Below are positions 63,001 through 64,000 of a stretch of DNA of 64,000 nucleotides, piece by piece (within the stretch, counting starts at the first letter, position 1; the number at the start of each line of letters is the position of its first letter). The stretch is from Struthidea cinerea (Eukaryota; Chordata; Aves; Passeriformes; Corcoracidae). The stretch lies in contig VZTI01001783.1 of NCBI GenBank assembly GCA_013397865.1, positions 480,554 to 544,553 on the forward strand. The letters are read 5' to 3'. The translations under genes were made by a program, and so were the position numbers. The notes beneath the pieces were generated by a model that searched no databases, had not been told where the DNA came from, and saw nothing but the letters and a program-made list of their open reading frames with translations.

Positions 63001-64000
63001 ACAGAAACAGGAGTGTCTTCCAGTAATTCACAGGTGAGTGCTGTCTATAGCCTAGATAAAAAAGTCATCAGAGATGTTTTCGTGATCCCTTTCATCTGAG
63101 AAAGATTACTGCTATTGCCAAAGGGATTAAAAACTCCATTTACAGGCTTGCACTTAATTGCTAACCTTGCCTAGAAATAACTCTCACAGTTTCATAAATA
63201 AATTGAAAAAGCTATAAATAGCTCCTACAATACCCGACTTCAGTGCAAAGAGATAAAACAGTCAAGATCGGAACTGAATCCTTAACTGAATATACTTTTT
63301 CTGTCTCATAATGCAGAGGCAAGGGGGAGGAAACTAAAATAAAAAAATCCTTTTGCCTGCTTTTTTAGGACATTGCAAGAGCTACCAAGATGAATCATAT
63401 TATGTAGAAAATATTTAATAAAATATACAACACCCCCAGCCTCTAAAAGAGGCAAGAACACCTCCACTTTTAACATCTTCAAAGTACATGTGGGTGGTGC
63501 AAGATTCCAGCCACCTCTCTCCCAGACCACATTCCATTTGTTTCCAAAGTACACAGTACATGGTTGTGCAACAAACCAACAAGTTACTCAGGTACTGCTT
63601 TGGAGATTTACTATAATCTCTTGTTATTGTCCAAAGATCCTTATGCAGATTTATCATAAGCTAAAATAATACAGTGAATTACACCATTGTAGATAGAAGA
63701 AATTGCACCTGGTTCCAACGGCTTTCTTTTGAACATTTGAAATGATGACAAGACTTCTTATTGACAACTGGTTTGCAACATTTTATGACTAAGCTTGTAA
63801 CTGGAGCACTTGTGATATCTGCATTTTGCTCTAAAGGAAATTAACATAATTAGGACCAGCCAGTGTAATCTTATCAACAGCTTTTTGCACAAAGGCAAAA
63901 GGAAATAGGCATTGTGAAACACTGTTTCAAGCAGAAAACGGTACCCAGAAATACCAAATGTACAAGAAAAATTTGAAAATATATAAATGTTTCATGATTT
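60015..64000 (-). other. PPHLN1: PPHLN1 intron to window edge, no exon found
   Basis: This is AT-rich DNA upstream of the SR-rich exon in the minus direction. I looked for the N-terminal periphilin segments (MWSEGRYEYERIP, NRYYSHVDYRDYDEGRSF) and found none. No transposon or RNA gene was recognised. Confidence 0.55.

Overview
This window is vertebrate nuclear DNA, and the repeats point to a bird. Intron-split genes with GT-AG junctions cover most of it. It holds several CR1 LINE copies with the 8-bp 3' tail typical of avian CR1, and an ERVL-type LTR fragment resembling those of neoavian genomes. Two neighbouring protein genes face each other tail to tail. PRICKLE1 is complete on the + strand. 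The 3' half of PPHLN1 (periphilin-1) is on the - strand. From general knowledge, the two genes are also convergent neighbours on human 12q12, so the layout looks conserved.

Layout. Bases 1-400 are AT-rich upstream DNA. Bases 400-2,640 are a CpG island that should hold the PRICKLE1 promoter and a non-coding first exon, with a good splice donor at 2342/2343. Intron 1 runs to 7,759. Seven PRICKLE1 coding exons between 7,808 and 15,836 join in perfect phase into an 831-codon protein: PET domain, three LIM domains, a long basic/serine-rich tail and a C-terminal CAAX box. The 3'UTR follows to about 16.2 or 17.46 kb. An intergenic strip of a few kb contains an ERVL-like LTR piece (about 18.3-18.63 kb) and a degenerate CR1 (19.4-20.25 kb). 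The PPHLN1 stop codon is at 22,087. Five PPHLN1 exons (22,087-22,296; 49,219-49,359; 51,922-52,041; 55,319-55,398; 59,764-60,014) join in phase into the C-terminal 267 or so residues. The exons for its N-terminal part lie beyond the right edge. The last PPHLN1 intron is about 27 kb. It contains CR1 pieces, an ERV LTR candidate, a hAT-like MITE candidate and several A/C-only low-complexity tracts.

The two genes do unrelated jobs. PRICKLE1 is a planar cell polarity protein. Periphilin is the RNA-associated subunit of the HUSH complex, which silences retroelements. The most interesting points are: a phase-compatible candidate alternative terminal exon of PPHLN1 whose stop codon lies inside an AATAAA signal (59,399-59,503); a 4-codon uORF, a weak start context and a strong in-frame Met5 in PRICKLE1; a probable assembly join error at the single N (55,674), flanked by an 86/85-bp duplication; and recurrent tracts that would be G/U-rich in the sense RNA of both genes. 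I saw no new multi-gene system. All calls were made by eye, without database searches.
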